The translations under genes were made by a program, and so were the position numbers. Shown one piece after another: positions 1 through 4,993 of a stretch of DNA of 6,476 nt (within the stretch, counting starts at the first letter, position 1; each line of letters begins with the position of its first letter). The notes under the pieces are model-generated. The model ran no database searches. It saw only the letters and a list, made by a program, of their open reading frames with translations, and was not told where the DNA came from. Origin of the DNA: Actinomycetota bacterium (lineage in GTDB: Bacteria; Actinomycetota; Actinomycetes; Streptosporangiales; Streptosporangiaceae); NCBI GenBank assembly GCA_003140115.1, contig PLIQ01000055.1, positions 1,257 through 7,732 on the forward strand, read 5' to 3'.

Positions 1-4
1 ACAG

Positions 5-187
5 ATGGCACAGCTGAAGGTGACCCAGATTAAGTCGAAGATCGGCGGGACCAGCGCGCAGCGCAATTCGCTGCGCTCGCTCGGGCTGCGCCGTATCGGC
101 CAGGTCGTGGTCAGGCCGGATCGCCCGGAGTTCCGCGGCATGATCAAGACGGTGCGCCACCTGGTGACCGTGGAGGAAGTGGACTAG
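5..187 (+). CDS. rpmD: 50S ribosomal protein L30 (uL30)
   Basis: This encodes a 60-residue protein of the bacterial uL30 family, a small protein of the large ribosomal subunit. The length is normal for bacterial L30 (about 58-61). The family pattern is clear: an N-terminal strand ([11 protein letters not shown]), the [23 protein letters not shown] core (about residues 25-47), and a final strand ending LVTVEEVD. The ATG at 5 begins directly at the family N-terminus, so the gene is complete, but its ribosome binding site lies mostly outside the window. The stop codon at 185-187 is followed at once by the rplO start, so the two genes are almost certainly co-transcribed and translationally coupled. 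rpsE would be expected upstream. The identification is secure from sequence and gene order. Confidence 0.97.
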   Translation: MAQLKVTQIKSKIGGTSAQRNSLRSLGLRRIGQVVVRPDRPEFRGMIKTVRHLVTVEEVD

Positions 188-661
188 ATGACCGACGACC
201 AGACGGCGTCCGGGCGCGGGCTCAAGCTGCATCACCTGCGGCCGGCGCCGGGCTCGCACAAGGCCAAGACGCGGGTCGGCCGCGGCGAGGCGTCCAAGGG
301 GAAGACCGCGGGCCGCGGCACCAAGGGCACCAAGGCGCGCTACCAGGTGCCCATCGGCTTCGAGGGCGGCCAGATGCCGCTGGCCCGCCGGCTGCCGAAG
401 CTCAAGGGCTTCTCCAACGCCGGCTTCCGCACCACCTACCAGGTCGTGAACACCGGCCGGCTGGCCAAGCTGTTCCCCGAGGGCGGCGACGTGACCCCGG
501 AGAACCTGGTGGCCAGGGGCGCGGTGCGGTCCGGTGAGCTGATCAAGGTGCTCGGCACCGGCGACCTCTCGGTCGCGCTGCGGGTGACCGCGCACGCGTT
601 CTCGGCCACCGCCGTGGCGAAGATCGAGCAGGCCGGCGGTACGGTCACCGAGCTTTCCTGA
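188..661 (+). CDS. rplO: 50S ribosomal protein L15 (uL15)
   Basis: This encodes a 157-residue uL15 protein, a large-subunit protein with an extended basic N-terminal arm that threads into 23S rRNA and a globular C-terminal domain. The arm is plain at about residues 12-52 ([20 protein letters not shown], then [15 protein letters not shown]), followed by [21 protein letters not shown]. The C-terminus has the family signature ending near [10 protein letters not shown] (about 144-153). The ATG at 188 is adjacent to the rpmD stop codon. A strong Shine-Dalgarno, GGAGGAAG at 172-179 inside the end of rpmD, lies 8 nt upstream, so coupling is expected. A short non-conserved head ([11 protein letters not shown]) precedes the family core, which is common in actinobacteria. 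Nothing appears truncated. Confidence 0.97.
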   Translation: MTDDQTASGRGLKLHHLRPAPGSHKAKTRVGRGEASKGKTAGRGTKGTKARYQVPIGFEGGQMPLARRLPKLKGFSNAGFRTTYQVVNTGRLAKLFPEGGDVTPENLVARGAVRSGELIKVLGTGDLSVALRVTAHAFSATAVAKIEQAGGTVTELS

Positions 662-706
662 CCCCGGCGGAGCCGAGCGAGCGGAGAAAACAGATGGCGT
701 GCCGGG

Positions 707-712
707 TAAGAT
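707..712 (+). promoter_or_regulatory. possible -10 box for secY-adk-map
   Basis: TAAGAT fits the actinobacterial -10 pattern TAnnnT and stands out in a GC-rich spacer. Transcription from it would start near 718-720 and give secY a leader of about 30 nt. No convincing -35 hexamer sits 16-19 nt upstream, so this is only a weak candidate for an internal promoter. Confidence 0.2.
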
Positions 713-738
713 ACGTGGACTGCCCGACCAACCGAACC

Positions 739-743
739 GAGGA
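739..743 (+). promoter_or_regulatory. secY Shine-Dalgarno (decides the ATG at 750)
   Basis: GAGGA lies 6 nt before the ATG at 750. An in-frame GTG at 699 would add 17 residues, but these do not resemble the SecY N-terminus. The family start MLTAFxRAFxTPDLRKK coincides with the ATG at 750. Confidence 0.7.
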
Positions 744-749
744 CTGCGC

Positions 750-2102
750 ATGCTGACGGCCTTCGTGCGGGCGTTCCAGACGCCGGACCTGCGCAAGAAG
801 ATGCTGATCACGCTGGGCCTGATCGCGCTGTTCCGGTTGGGCGCCTCGTTGCCGACCCCTGGCATCGACGAGAAGAACGTGGCCTACTGCTCCAACCTGG
901 CCACCACCGCCGGGAGCTCCACGGCCGGCGTCCTGGCCATCGTCAACCTGCTCAGCGGCCAGGCCCTGCTGCGCCTGTCGGTGTTCGCGCTCGGCATCAT
1001 GCCGTACATCACGGCCAGCATCATCCTGCAGCTGCTGACCGTGGTGATCCCGCGGCTGGAGACGCTGAAGCAGGAGGGCCAGGCCGGCCAGGCCAGGATC
1101 ACCCAGTACACCCGGTACCTCACCGTGGGCCTGGCGATCCTGCAGTCCACCGGCTATATCGAGCTGGCCCGGTCCGGGACGCTGTTCAGCGGGTGCGGGG
1201 CATCGGGTGGCACCAACCCGCTGATCCCGAACGGCGGGATCTTCAACATCGCCACCATGGTGATCTGCATGGTGTCCGGCACCACGGTCATCATGTGGAT
1301 GGGCGAGCTGATCACCGACCGCGGGGTCGGGAACGGCATGTCGGTGCTGATCTTCACCACCGTTATCTCCGTCATCCCCGGCGAGATCCTGGCCATCTAC
1401 CGCGACAAGTCGGCCTTCTACGCCGGCGTGGCCATCTTGGTGGTCGTCGCGATCGTGGCCTTCATCGTGTTCATGGAACAGGCTCAGCGCCGCATCCCGG
1501 TGCAGTACGCCAAACGGATGGTGGGCCGGCGCATGTACGGCGGCACGTCGACCTACATCCCGATGAAGGTGAACCAGGCGGGCGTGATCCCGGTCATCTT
1601 CGCCTCGTCGCTGCTGTACATCCCGACCCTGGGCGCGCAGCTGTTCGCCAATCAGACGCATCCGCAGGGCTGGGTGTCCTGGGTCGAGCGCTACCTGGCC
1701 CAGGGCACGTCGTCGAGCAGCCTGAGTACCGGCGGCTTCTATATGCTGCTGTTCTTCGTGCTGATCATCGGGTTCACCTACTTCTACGTGTCGATCACCT
1801 TTAACCCGACTGAGGTGGCCGACAACATGAAGAAGTACGGCGGGTTCATCCCCGGGATCAGACCGGGGCGGCCGACCGCCGAATACCTCAGTTACGTGCT
1901 CAGCAGGCTCACCGCGCCCGGTTCGACCTACCTGGGCGTGATCGCGCTGTTCCCGCTGGTCGCGCTCACCTCCATCGGAGTCGGCGAGCAGTTCCCGTTC
2001 AGCGGGGTCAGCCTGCTGATCATGGTCGGGGTCGGGCTCGACACGGTGAAGCAGATCGAGAGCCAGTTGCAGCAGCGCAACTATGAGGGTTTCTTGCGAT
2101 AG
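750..2102 (+). CDS. secY: protein translocase subunit SecY
   Basis: This encodes a 450-residue SecY, the channel of the SecYEG translocon in the cytoplasmic membrane. It exports unfolded preproteins with SecA and inserts membrane proteins with the ribosome. About ten hydrophobic segments can be traced, near residues 17-37, 77-100, 119-139, 165-187, 195-217, 222-243, 275-296, 329-352, 390-410 and 415-433. Family landmarks include [14 protein letters not shown] (83-96), [11 protein letters not shown] (188-198), the cytosolic loop [13 protein letters not shown] (244-256), [14 protein letters not shown] (272-285), [15 protein letters not shown] (359-373) and the C-terminal [16 protein letters not shown]. 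Length and N-terminus match actinobacterial SecY. The stop codon overlaps the adk GTG by one base, so secY and adk form one transcription unit. Two cysteines (47 and 149) fall in predicted exofacial segments. Confidence 0.98.
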   Translation: MLTAFVRAFQTPDLRKKMLITLGLIALFRLGASLPTPGIDEKNVAYCSNLATTAGSSTAGVLAIVNLLSGQALLRLSVFALGIMPYITASIILQLLTVVIPRLETLKQEGQAGQARITQYTRYLTVGLAILQSTGYIELARSGTLFSGCGASGGTNPLIPNGGIFNIATMVICMVSGTTVIMWMGELITDRGVGNGMSVLIFTTVISVIPGEILAIYRDKSAFYAGVAILVVVAIVAFIVFMEQAQRRIPVQYAKRMVGRRMYGGTSTYIPMKVNQAGVIPVIFASSLLYIPTLGAQLFANQTHPQGWVSWVERYLAQGTSSSSLSTGGFYMLLFFVLIIGFTYFYVSITFNPTEVADNMKKYGGFIPGIRPGRPTAEYLSYVLSRLTAPGSTYLGVIALFPLVALTSIGVGEQFPFSGVSLLIMVGVGLDTVKQIESQLQQRNYEGFLR

Positions 2103-2755
2103 TGCGCATCGTCCTCGTCGGGCCCCCCGGTGCGGGCAAGGGGACACAGGCCCAGTTCATCTCTTCGCACCTGGCGATCCCGAGGATCTCGACAGGTGAT
2201 ATTTTCCGGTACAACGTGACGAGCAACACCGGCCTGGGCCGGCAGGCCCGCGAGTACATGGAACGCGGTGACCTGGTGCCCGACGAGGTCACGGTCGCGA
2301 TGGTCCGGGACCGGCTGGCCGAGGACGATGCGCAGGGCGGGTTCCTGCTCGACGGGTTTCCCCGGAACGTTCCGCAGGCCGAGACGCTGAAGAAGATGCT
2401 CGCGGAGTGGGACACCAGGCTGAGCGTGGTGCTCGAGCTGGTGGTGGACGAGGACGAGGTGGTGCGGCGGCTGTCCGGGCGGCGGACCTGCCGCCGCTGC
2501 GAGCGGGTCTGGCACGTGCTGTACGACCCGCCGGACCGCGACCTCATCTGCGACGACTGCGGCGGCGAGCTGTTCCAGCGTGACGATGACTCCGAGGCGA
2601 CGATCAGGCACCGGCTCGAGGTCTACGCCGAGCAGACCTCGCCGCTCATCGCGTTCTACGCCGATGAGAACATCCTGATCGGCATCGACGCGACCGGCCC
2701 GGTCGAAGAGATCACCAGCCGGGCGCTGGCCGCACTGCGCCCGTTCGTGCGCTGA
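2102..2755 (+). CDS. adk: adenylate kinase with a four-cysteine LID domain
   Basis: This 217-residue cytosolic enzyme interconverts ATP + AMP and 2 ADP. The P-loop GPPGAGKGT is at residues 7-15. The AMP-binding segment starts with STGDIFR (30-36), and FLLDGFPRN (81-89) carries the conserved arginine at 88. The long-form LID spans about 121-160 and holds C130-x2-C133 and C150-x2-C153, followed by [10 protein letters not shown], the arrangement of zinc-binding adenylate kinases. From memory, Streptomyces enzymes keep fewer of these cysteines, so the full set here is worth noting. The start is GTG at 2102, inside the secY stop (TAGTG). A GAGGG (2085-2089) lies 12 nt upstream within secY, and the N-terminal RIVLVGPPG shows that no longer start is needed. 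The secY-adk-map order is standard for actinobacteria. Confidence 0.97.
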   Translation: MRIVLVGPPGAGKGTQAQFISSHLAIPRISTGDIFRYNVTSNTGLGRQAREYMERGDLVPDEVTVAMVRDRLAEDDAQGGFLLDGFPRNVPQAETLKKMLAEWDTRLSVVLELVVDEDEVVRRLSGRRTCRRCERVWHVLYDPPDRDLICDDCGGELFQRDDDSEATIRHRLEVYAEQTSPLIAFYADENILIGIDATGPVEEITSRALAALRPFVR

Positions 2756-2758
2756 GGG
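2754..2758 (+). promoter_or_regulatory. map Shine-Dalgarno
   Basis: GAGGG overlaps the adk stop codon. It is 9 nt before the ATG at 2768 but only 3 nt before the alternative GTG at 2762, so spacing favours the ATG. The two starts differ by two residues. Confidence 0.55.
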
Positions 2759-2767
2759 ACGGTGCGC

Positions 2768-3622
2768 ATGCGGCCACGGCAGGGCAAGGGGCGGGGGAGA
2801 CGGTCGGGGATCCAGATCAAGACCCCCGAGCAATTCGCGATCATGCGCGAGGCCGGGCTGGTCGTGGCGCACACCCTGGAGGCGGTCGCCGCGGCGGTCC
2901 GGCCCGGCATCACCACCGCCGAGCTTGACGCGCTCGCCGAGCGCGAGATCCGCGCGGCCGGCGCGACCCCGTCGTTCCTGGGCTACCACGGGTATCCCGC
3001 CACGATCTGTACCTCGGTGAACGACCAGATCGTGCACGGCATCCCGAGCCCGGCCCGGAGCCTGGCCGAAGGGGACATCATCTCCATCGACTGCGGCGCC
3101 ATCGTCCGCGGCTGGCACGGGGACGCGGCCCTCACCGTCGGCGTCGGCGCCATCTCCGCCGAGCACGCCGCGCTGCTGCGCGTGTGCGAGGACGCGCTGT
3201 GGCAGGGGCTCGCGCAGGCGCGGGACGGCGCCCGGCTGGGCGACATCTCGCACGCGGTGCAGGCCAGCGTCGCGGCGGCGGGCCCGTACGGCATGGTCGA
3301 GGAGTACACCGGGCACGGCATCGGGACCGCCATGCACATGGATCCGCCGGTGCCGAACTTCGGCCGGCCCGGCCGCGGGCTGCGGCTGCGGGCCGGCCTG
3401 GCGCTGGCCGTGGAGCCGATGGTGACGCTCGGCAGCCCGGAGACGGTCCTGCTGGACGACGGCTGGACGGTCATCACGGCGGACGGGAGCTGGGCCGCGC
3501 ACTTCGAGCACACGGTCGCGATCACCCCGGACGGCCCGTGGGTGCTGACCGCCGAGGACGGCGGCCAGGCCCGCCTGGGCGATACTAGACACAGGGATCC
3601 CGCGAGCGTCCCGCCGACCTAG
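2768..3622 (+). CDS. map: type I methionine aminopeptidase
   Basis: This enzyme removes the initiator methionine from nascent proteins using a two-metal centre. From the ATG at 2768 it has 284 residues. The five metal ligands of the family are recognisable: D108 (in SIDCGA), D119 (in HGDAA), H183 (in GHGIG), E216 (in VEPM) and E247 (in FEHTV), with spacings matching the E. coli enzyme. The substrate-site histidines are H90 (in VHGIP) and H190 (in MHMDPP). The pita-bread core starts at IQIKTPEQFAIMREAG, about residue 15. Before it is a polybasic stretch (RPRQGKGRGRR) absent from the shortest family members. A GTG at 2762 would add two residues. The gene follows adk after 12 nt and is probably in the same operon. 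After the catalytic core, the last 30 or so residues are less conserved. Confidence 0.96.
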   Translation: MRPRQGKGRGRRSGIQIKTPEQFAIMREAGLVVAHTLEAVAAAVRPGITTAELDALAEREIRAAGATPSFLGYHGYPATICTSVNDQIVHGIPSPARSLAEGDIISIDCGAIVRGWHGDAALTVGVGAISAEHAALLRVCEDALWQGLAQARDGARLGDISHAVQASVAAAGPYGMVEEYTGHGIGTAMHMDPPVPNFGRPGRGLRLRAGLALAVEPMVTLGSPETVLLDDGWTVITADGSWAAHFEHTVAITPDGPWVLTAEDGGQARLGDTRHRDPASVPPT

Positions 3623-3645
3623 ACCGGAAGGCCGGGAGGTAGGTC

Positions 3646-3672
3646 GGGGTTGGTTGGTTGGGAAAGGTAGGG
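3646..3672 (+). repeat. G-rich tract with GGTT repeats upstream of the DUF1707 gene
   Basis: The 57-nt spacer after map contains GGGGTTGGTTGGTTGGG (3646-3662) followed by AAAGGTAGGG. The regular GG-TT-GG spacing could form a two-layer G-quadruplex in DNA or mRNA. The final AGGG (3669-3672) probably also serves as the ribosome binding site for the GTG at 3679. Structure formation is inferred only from the pattern. Confidence 0.45.
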
Positions 3673-3678
3673 CGCCCG

Positions 3679-4143
3679 GTGCCTGGTGATCCGCGGATCC
3701 GCGCCTCCGACGCGGATCGCGACCGCGCCACGGCCCTGCTGCGCGAGCACCACGCCGCGGGCCGGCTGACCGCCGAGGAGTTCGACGAGCGGATGGACGC
3801 CGCGCTCAGCGCCAAGACGCTGGGCGAGATCGACGAGCTGCTGGCCGACCTGCCGGTCATCGACCTGTACCGGCTGCCGGACGAGTCGATGCGGCGGCCC
3901 GCGGGCCTGCCGCACCAGTCCCTGATGCCGCGGGCAAGCCCGCGGCCAGGCCAGCAGAGCCCGGTCCGGTTCTCCCCGGGCACGGTGGTCATGGGGGCCT
4001 GGGGCGTGGTCACCGGCGCGCTGATCGCCATCTGGGCGGTCGCGGCGGTGGTCGGCGCCGGGACCTGGCTGCCCTGGTGGCTGCTAGTGGCGATCCCGTG
4101 GATCTGGGTGATGATCCGCCGGGCCCGGCGCCACGGAGAATAG
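3679..4143 (+). CDS. DUF1707 domain membrane protein of unknown function
   Basis: This predicted 154-residue protein has an N-terminal DUF1707 (SHOCT-like) domain at about residues 5-60: IRASDADRDRATALLREH, then AGRLTAEEFDERMDAAL and a TLGEIDELLADLP end. A proline-rich linker (about 70-100) follows, then two hydrophobic helices (about 102-124 and 131-146) and a short basic tail, RRARRHGE. The helices suggest a membrane protein with the DUF1707 domain in the cytoplasm. The domain's function is not established; it is common in actinobacteria. I prefer the GTG at 3679, because the domain follows immediately and AGGG (3669-3672) lies 6 nt upstream. An in-frame TTG at 3658 would add seven residues but has no well-placed ribosome binding site. 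The gene sits between map and infA, unrelated to translation by sequence. It may be read through from map, since no terminator is visible. Confidence 0.88.
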   Translation: MPGDPRIRASDADRDRATALLREHHAAGRLTAEEFDERMDAALSAKTLGEIDELLADLPVIDLYRLPDESMRRPAGLPHQSLMPRASPRPGQQSPVRFSPGTVVMGAWGVVTGALIAIWAVAAVVGAGTWLPWWLLVAIPWIWVMIRRARRHGE

Positions 4144-4193
4144 AGCGCCATGGGGAATAGCCGTGGGCCCGGCGGTGTCATACACGTGGGCGG

Positions 4194-4223
4194 TTCGCGT
4201 TGGTGCCGTGGGTCGAGTACACT
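4194..4223 (+). promoter_or_regulatory. probable infA-rpmJ(-rpsM) promoter
   Basis: TACACT at 4218-4223 is a good -10 box. TTCGCG at 4194-4199 could be a weak -35 box with an 18-nt spacer. Transcription would begin near 4230, giving infA a leader of about 200 nt. The -10 box lies in a short inverted repeat, CGAGT-AC-ACTCG (4214-4225). Support comes from position, since a new unit is expected after the DUF1707 gene, and from box sequence alone. Confidence 0.5.
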
Positions 4224-4242
4224 CGTCTCCGGCCCATCTGCT

Positions 4243-4283
4243 GGGTTCCCCGTGGTTAAAACCCGGGGCTCGCACATGCGAGC
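4243..4283 (+). promoter_or_regulatory. infA leader: 5' hairpin cluster
   Basis: GCTCGC (4268-4273) and GCGAGC (4278-4283) form a perfect 6-bp hairpin with loop ACAT. Just upstream, CCCCG (4248-4252) can pair with CGGGG (4264-4268). Alternatively, GGGTT (4243-4247) can pair with AACCC (4260-4264); these two pairings compete. No U-tract follows, so this is not a classic terminator. Confidence 0.45.
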
Positions 4284-4320
4284 GGTATGGACCCTACGGA
4301 GCCCTTCCCGGTTATCTCGT

Positions 4321-4372
4321 CCCGCTGTCTTAGTCAGCACGGGCGTGAGCCAGGCGGGGCAGCCTTACCGCC
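4321..4372 (+). promoter_or_regulatory. infA leader: middle hairpins
   Basis: CCCGCTG (4321-4327) can pair with CAGC and GGG in 4335-4343, leaving a two-base bulge and loop TCTTAGT. GGCGG (4353-4357) can pair with CCGCC (4368-4372). GGGCG at 4341-4345 can compete for CGCCC at 4369-4373. An AGGAG (4374-4378) follows with no start codon at a usable distance. Confidence 0.35.
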
Positions 4373-4388
4373 CAGGAGAGTAAACCAG

Positions 4389-4404
4389 CCGCGCCTCGGC
4401 GCGG
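4389..4404 (+). promoter_or_regulatory. infA leader: GC hairpin before the start codon
   Basis: CCGCGCC (4389-4395) and GGCGCGG (4398-4404) form a perfect inverted repeat around TC, in practice a 6-bp stem with loop CTCG. It ends 32 nt before the infA ATG and would be very stable. A role in translation of infA is an inference. Confidence 0.5.
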
Positions 4405-4436
4405 ACCACCACCCTACAGAGCGAAGCGCGGAGTAC

Positions 4437-4658
4437 ATGCCCAAGAAAGACGGCGCCATTGAGATCGAAGGCACGGTAGTCGAGTCACTTCCCAACGCCT
4501 TCTTCCGGGTGGAGCTGGACAACGGGCACAAGGTTCTCGCTCACATCAGCGGGAAGATGCGGATGCACTACATCCGCATCCTGCCTGACGACCGGGTCGT
4601 CGTGGAGCTCAGTCCCTACGACCTCAGTCGCGGGCGGATCGTGTACCGGTACAAGTAA
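4437..4658 (+). CDS. infA: translation initiation factor IF-1
   Basis: This is a 73-residue S1-like OB-fold protein, exactly the usual length for actinobacterial IF-1. It binds the A site of the 30S subunit and works with IF-2 and IF-3 to place initiator tRNA. The conserved run covers almost the whole protein: [55 protein letters not shown] and RGRIVYRYK. The ATG at 4437 gives the family N-terminus MPKKDGAIE. The nearest Shine-Dalgarno match, GGAG at 4430-4433, is only 3 nt away, so initiation may be weak or controlled by the folded leader. The same frame stays open upstream to an ATG at 4287, but those 50 codons do not resemble IF-1 and are read here as untranslated leader. rpmJ follows after 29 nt in the same unit. 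Confidence 0.97.
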   Translation: MPKKDGAIEIEGTVVESLPNAFFRVELDNGHKVLAHISGKMRMHYIRILPDDRVVVELSPYDLSRGRIVYRYK

Positions 4659-4687
4659 AGCGAACCAGACTTAGTGGAGACAGCACC

Positions 4688-4801
4688 GTGAAGGTCAAGC
4701 CGAGCGTCAAGAAGATCTGCAGTAAGTGCCGGATCATTCGCCGGCACGGCCGCGTCATGGTCATCTGCTCCGACCCTAGGCACAAGCAGCGCCAGGGCTG
4801 A
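4688..4801 (+). CDS. rpmJ: 50S ribosomal protein L36 (bL36), zinc-binding form
   Basis: This is a 37-residue bL36, the smallest large-subunit protein, and normal in length. Translation from GTG at 4688 gives [20 protein letters not shown] and then [17 protein letters not shown]. The zinc ligands of the family are present: C11, C14, C27 and H32, so this is the cysteine-containing (C+) form and not a zinc-free paralogue. GGAG at 4676-4679 lies 8 nt before the start. The gene is 29 nt after infA and probably shares its promoter. The stop codon is at 4799-4801, and the long non-coding rpsM leader begins directly afterwards. Confidence 0.97.
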   Translation: MKVKPSVKKICSKCRIIRRHGRVMVICSDPRHKQRQG

Positions 4802-4809
4802 AGCACATC

Positions 4810-4880
4810 AGACGCACAACACCAGACGCTCATCGAGCCAGACGCACACCGAGATAGACGCACAACTAGATAGACACGCA
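4810..4880 (+). repeat. short tandem repeat array of AGACGCACA units
   Basis: Five copies of an AGACGCACA-like core start at 4810, 4824, 4840, 4856 and 4872, so the period is 14, 16, 16 and 16 nt. Copies 1, 3 and 4 have the exact 9-nt core. Copy 2 differs at one base (AGACGCTCA), and copy 5 is altered (AGACACGCA). Copies 3 and 4 agree at 14 of 16 positions over the full unit. The strand is rich in A and C and poor in T, so the RNA would be largely unpaired. No ORF or start codon explains it. Function is unknown. Confidence 0.75.
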
Positions 4881-4886
4881 CCGCAG

Positions 4887-4904
4887 GCCGCCAGCGAAGG
4901 CGGC
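4887..4904 (+). promoter_or_regulatory. rpsM leader hairpin I
   Basis: GCCGCC (4887-4892) and GGCGGC (4899-4904) form a perfect 6-bp stem with loop AGCGAA. A second GGCGGC at 4949-4954 could pair with the same left arm. Confidence 0.55.
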
Positions 4905-4907
4905 GAC

Positions 4908-4926
4908 CCCCGGACGGAGGCCGGGG
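4908..4926 (+). promoter_or_regulatory. rpsM leader hairpin II with GGAGG loop
   Basis: CCCCGG (4908-4913) and CCGGGG (4921-4926) form a 6-bp stem. The loop ACGGAGG contains a GGAGG that is complementary to CCTCC at 4963-4967, just before the rpsM ribosome binding site. Confidence 0.5.
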
Positions 4927-4947
4927 CCAGGTCCGGGCAGGACCTGG
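4927..4947 (+). promoter_or_regulatory. rpsM leader hairpin III, perfect 8-bp stem
   Basis: CCAGGTCC (4927-4934) and GGACCTGG (4940-4947) form a perfect 8-bp stem with loop GGGCA, immediately after hairpin II. No U-tract follows, so a standard intrinsic terminator is unlikely. The right arm sequence CAGGACCT recurs at 4958-4965. Confidence 0.6.
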
Positions 4948-4993
4948 GGGCGGCGCGCAGGACCTCCGCGAGACGAAGGAGAACTGCCCGCAG

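Larger units (their letters stand above)
694..756 (+). other. possible 20-codon cysteine-rich leader ORF overlapping the secY start
   Basis: An ATG at 694 is preceded by GGAG (683-686) with a 7-nt spacing and opens a 20-codon frame that stops with TGA at 754-756. It overlaps the secY ATG (750-752) by seven bases. The predicted peptide has four cysteines (residues 3, 10, 18 and 20) and several arginines. The signs of translation are the Shine-Dalgarno, the ATG and the coupling-type overlap with secY. A frame this short could arise by chance, and I know of no homologue. It may be a translational-coupling leader or mean nothing. Confidence 0.25.

Noticed and set aside
665..675. Terminator between rplO and secY
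   Set aside because: CGGC-GGA-GCCG is a 4-bp stem without a U-tract, and the genes on both sides belong to a standard operon order.
699..749. GTG at 699 as the secY start
   Set aside because: It would add 17 non-conserved residues. The ATG at 750 has GAGGA at good spacing and gives the family N-terminus.
645..2147. 500-codon open frame on the minus strand across secY
   Set aside because: It is the antisense shadow of secY in GC-rich DNA. The translation is a low-complexity mix of H, R, D, G and Q with no family resemblance.
2081..3592. 503-codon open frame on the minus strand across adk and map
   Set aside because: It is antisense to two clear enzyme genes, has no recognisable domain, and its composition follows from the third-position GC bias of the real genes.
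4160..4173. Terminator after the DUF1707 gene
   Set aside because: GCCG and CGGC give only a 4-bp stem with a 6-nt loop and no U-tract.
4150..4383. 77-codon open frame upstream of infA
   Set aside because: It has no clear ribosome binding site, runs through the probable promoter and the leader hairpins, and its translation resembles no family I know.
4287..4436. In-frame 50-codon extension of infA from an ATG at 4287
   Set aside because: The family N-terminus matches the ATG at 4437. The upstream residues are not IF-1-like, and this stretch instead contains hairpins and an unused AGGAG.
4810..4880. CRISPR array reading of the AGACGCACA repeats
   Set aside because: The core is 9 nt and linkers are 5-7 nt, far too short for CRISPR repeats and spacers. 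There are no cas genes.
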